NCBI RefSeq assembly: GCF_003634695.1
Contig: NZ_RBWV01000015.1
Span: forward strand, 1-64,000
Reading direction: 5' to 3'
DNA length: 64,000 nt
DNA from: Motilibacter peucedani
GTDB lineage: Bacteria; Actinomycetota; Actinomycetes; Motilibacterales; Motilibacteraceae
The notes under the pieces are model-generated. The model had not been told where the DNA came from, did not search any database, and saw only the letters and a program-made list of their open reading frames with translations. Position 1 is the first letter of the stretch. Every line of letters begins with the position of its first letter. Positions 62,605-64,000 of the stretch are shown piece by piece. The translations under genes were made by a program, and so were the position numbers.

Positions 62605-64000
62605 GTGACCCGACAGCCAGCCGTTCCTCCCGCCCGCACGAAGAACCTCGAGCAGCGCCGACGCAGCCGGCTGCCTGCACTGCTCGCCACCACCGCCCTG
62701 GTCGGCACGGCCTTCGCCGTCCTGCCTGCCGGGTCGGCGTCGGCGTCCAGCCACCGCGAGGCACCACTGGTCGCGGGGACCCCGAAGCTCGACGCCACGG
62801 ACACCTACGCGTTCGTGAGCCCGGACAAGCCCGACACGGTCACCATCCTGGGCAACTTCCAGCCGTTCGAGGAGCCCTCCGGCGGCCCGAACTTCTACCC
62901 GTGGTCCGACGACGCGAAGTACGACATCAACATCGACAACAACGGCGACGCGAAGGCCGACATCACCTACGAGTTCACCTTCAGGAGCGCGTACCAGGAC
63001 CGGAAGTCCTTCCTCTACAACACCGGCGCCGTCACGAGCCTGACCGACCCCGACCTCAACTTCCGGCAGACCTACTCGGTGCGACGGATCGACGCCGACG
63101 GCCGCTCGAAGCTGCTGCGCAAGGCCGACGCCGCCCCGAGCGACGTCGGTGCCGCGTCCATGCCCGACTACGGCGCGCTGCGCGACGGCGCGGTCCAGCC
63201 GGTCGCCGGGGGCGGTCACGTCTTCGCCGGCCAGGCGGACGACCCGTTCTTCCTCGACCTGCGCATCTTCGACCTGCTCTACGGCGGCAACCTCAGCGAG
63301 GTCGGCAACGACACGCTGCACGGCTACAACGTCAACACGCTCGGCATCCAGATCCCGAAGTCCCAGCTGACCGCAGGCGGCGACCCCGTCATCGGCGTCT
63401 GGACCTCCGTGCTGACGGAGAACTCGAAGGGCCGCCAGGTCTCCGTCTCGCGCTTGGGCAGCCCCCTGGTCAACGAGGCCGTCCTCCCGGTGAAGGAGAA
63501 GGACGTCTGGAACGCGTCGGTGCCCTCCGGTGACGCGCAGTTCGGGAAGTACGTCCTCGACCCCGAGGTGCCCAAGCTCGTGCAGTCGATCTACGGCATC
63601 CCGGCCCCGGCCACCCCGCGCAACGACCTCGCACAGGTCTTCCTCACCGGCGTCCCTGGGCTGACCCAGCCGAAGAAGGTCACGCCGAGCGAGGAGCTCC
63701 GCCTCAACACCGCCGTCGCGCCGTCGGCGACCCCGAACCGGCTCGGCGTGCTCAAGGGAGACCTCGCCGGCTTCCCGAACGGCCGTCGCCTCGGCGACGA
63801 CGTCGTCGACATCTCGCTCCAGGCGCTCGAAGGTGCCCTGCTGCCGGGCCACGCGGCCGCGGTCGACGGGCTCGGCGACGGGGTGGACGCCAACGACAAG
63901 GCGTTCGGCACGACCTTCCCCTACGTCGCCCTGCCGTGGTCGGGCTCGGTGACCCGACCCGGCCCGCAGGGCGCGACCAGCTTCCTGACCGGTGCGCGTC
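62605..64000 (+). CDS. DUF4331 secreted protein (3' end beyond window)
   Basis: The frame stays open from GTG 62605 to the window end, about 465 residues. A basic N-terminus (EQRRRSRLPALL) and hydrophobic stretch form a signal peptide with a likely cleavage site before SSHREAPL, the hallmark N-terminus of mature DUF4331 proteins. Later segments such as LDATDTYAFVSPD and DINIDNNGDAKADITYEF are also typical. Function is unknown; it is extracellular and often in stress or sigma-factor-controlled loci. AAAGG lies nine bases before the GTG. Comparable proteins are usually only slightly longer, so little is missing. Confidence 0.85.
   Translation, partial: MTRQPAVPPARTKNLEQRRRSRLPALLATTALVGTAFAVLPAGSASASSHREAPLVAGTPKLDATDTYAFVSPDKPDTVTILGNFQPFEEPSGGPNFYPWSDDAKYDINIDNNGDAKADITYEFTFRSAYQDRKSFLYNTGAVTSLTDPDLNFRQTYSVRRIDADGRSKLLRKADAAPSDVGAASMPDYGALRDGAVQPVAGGGHVFAGQADDPFFLDLRIFDLLYGGNLSEVGNDTLHGYNVNTLGIQIPKSQLTAGGDPVIGVWTSVLTENSKGRQVSVSRLGSPLVNEAVLPVKEKDVWNASVPSGDAQFGKYVLDPEVPKLVQSIYGIPAPATPRNDLAQVFLTGVPGLTQPKKVTPSEELRLNTAVAPSATPNRLGVLKGDLAGFPNGRRLGDDVVDISLQALEGALLPGHAAAVDGLGDGVDANDKAFGTTFPYVALPWSGSVTRPGPQGATSFLTGAR

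Noticed and set aside
62559-63533. GTG frame with AGAGGAG upstream overlapping DUF4331
   Set aside because: The encoded sequence is Arg/Pro/Ala-rich without motifs, while the overlapping frame from 62605 encodes the recognisable DUF4331 protein.

Overview
The window is very GC-rich DNA with almost exclusively G/C third codon positions, frequent GTG starts, tightly overlapping ATGA/GTGA stop-start junctions, and TANNNT boxes lying six bases upstream of start codons (leaderless genes). Together with the gene content (MenA-G menaquinone pathway, MenJ-like reductase, 14-subunit NuoA-N, System II cytochrome c biogenesis, PLDc_N/DUF4229 proteins, CE1758/CE1759 flavin pair, Zur, DUF4331) this points to a chromosomal segment of a high-GC actinobacterium. 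The species cannot be named from sequence alone. No rRNA, tRNA or CRISPR array was seen, and no gene-free stretch exceeds 300 bases.

Layout. 1-95 is the 3' end of a transposase. 92-3026 (minus) holds a lytic transglycosylase, DUF6457, mobA and a fatty-acid desaturase. 3139-8969 (plus) is an overlapping hemL - histidine phosphatase - resA/tlpA - ccdA - resB - ccsA operon for heme and cytochrome c maturation. 8977-11929 has PLDc_N, DUF4229, a GGDEF-EAL protein and a small unknown. 11950-21279 is the menaquinone region: menE-menA on minus, a flavin monooxygenase/FMN reductase pair, an AbiEi-like orphan, then divergent menB / menC-menD and a thiosulfate sulfurtransferase.

21283-30388 (minus) is a nine-gene glycoside uptake and catabolism operon: lipoprotein binding protein, two permeases, VOC protein, aldo/keto reductase, tautomerase, GH1 beta-glucosidase, ROK repressor and a Gfo/Idh/MocA-like protein. 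An AT-rich promoter/operator stands at its head. 30600-37433 is an accessory metabolic stretch with two zinc alcohol dehydrogenases, LysR and GlxA-type regulators, a cupin dioxygenase-like protein, an SDR and an EamA exporter.

37447-60943 returns to the electron-transport theme: menF / menG divergent, CsbD, a large FAD/Fe-S dehydrogenase, a menJ-like reductase behind a perfect CRP/GlxR-type palindrome, the complete nuoA-nuoN operon and a trans-polyprenyl diphosphate synthase that probably makes the menaquinone side chain. Heme/cytochrome c maturation, menaquinone synthesis and complex I are therefore collected in one segment. 60944-62047 is a sulfur module: an operator/promoter, a predicted cysteine-responsive leader peptide with an attenuator-like hairpin, cysteine dioxygenase and a rhodanese. 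It is followed by a convergent zur and a DUF4331 secreted protein cut by the window edge.

The observations most worth following up are the leader peptide ahead of cysteine dioxygenase, the glycoside operon with its tautomerase/VOC/Gfo components, the back-to-back -10 elements between menB and menC, and the CRP-type site ahead of menJ-nuo.
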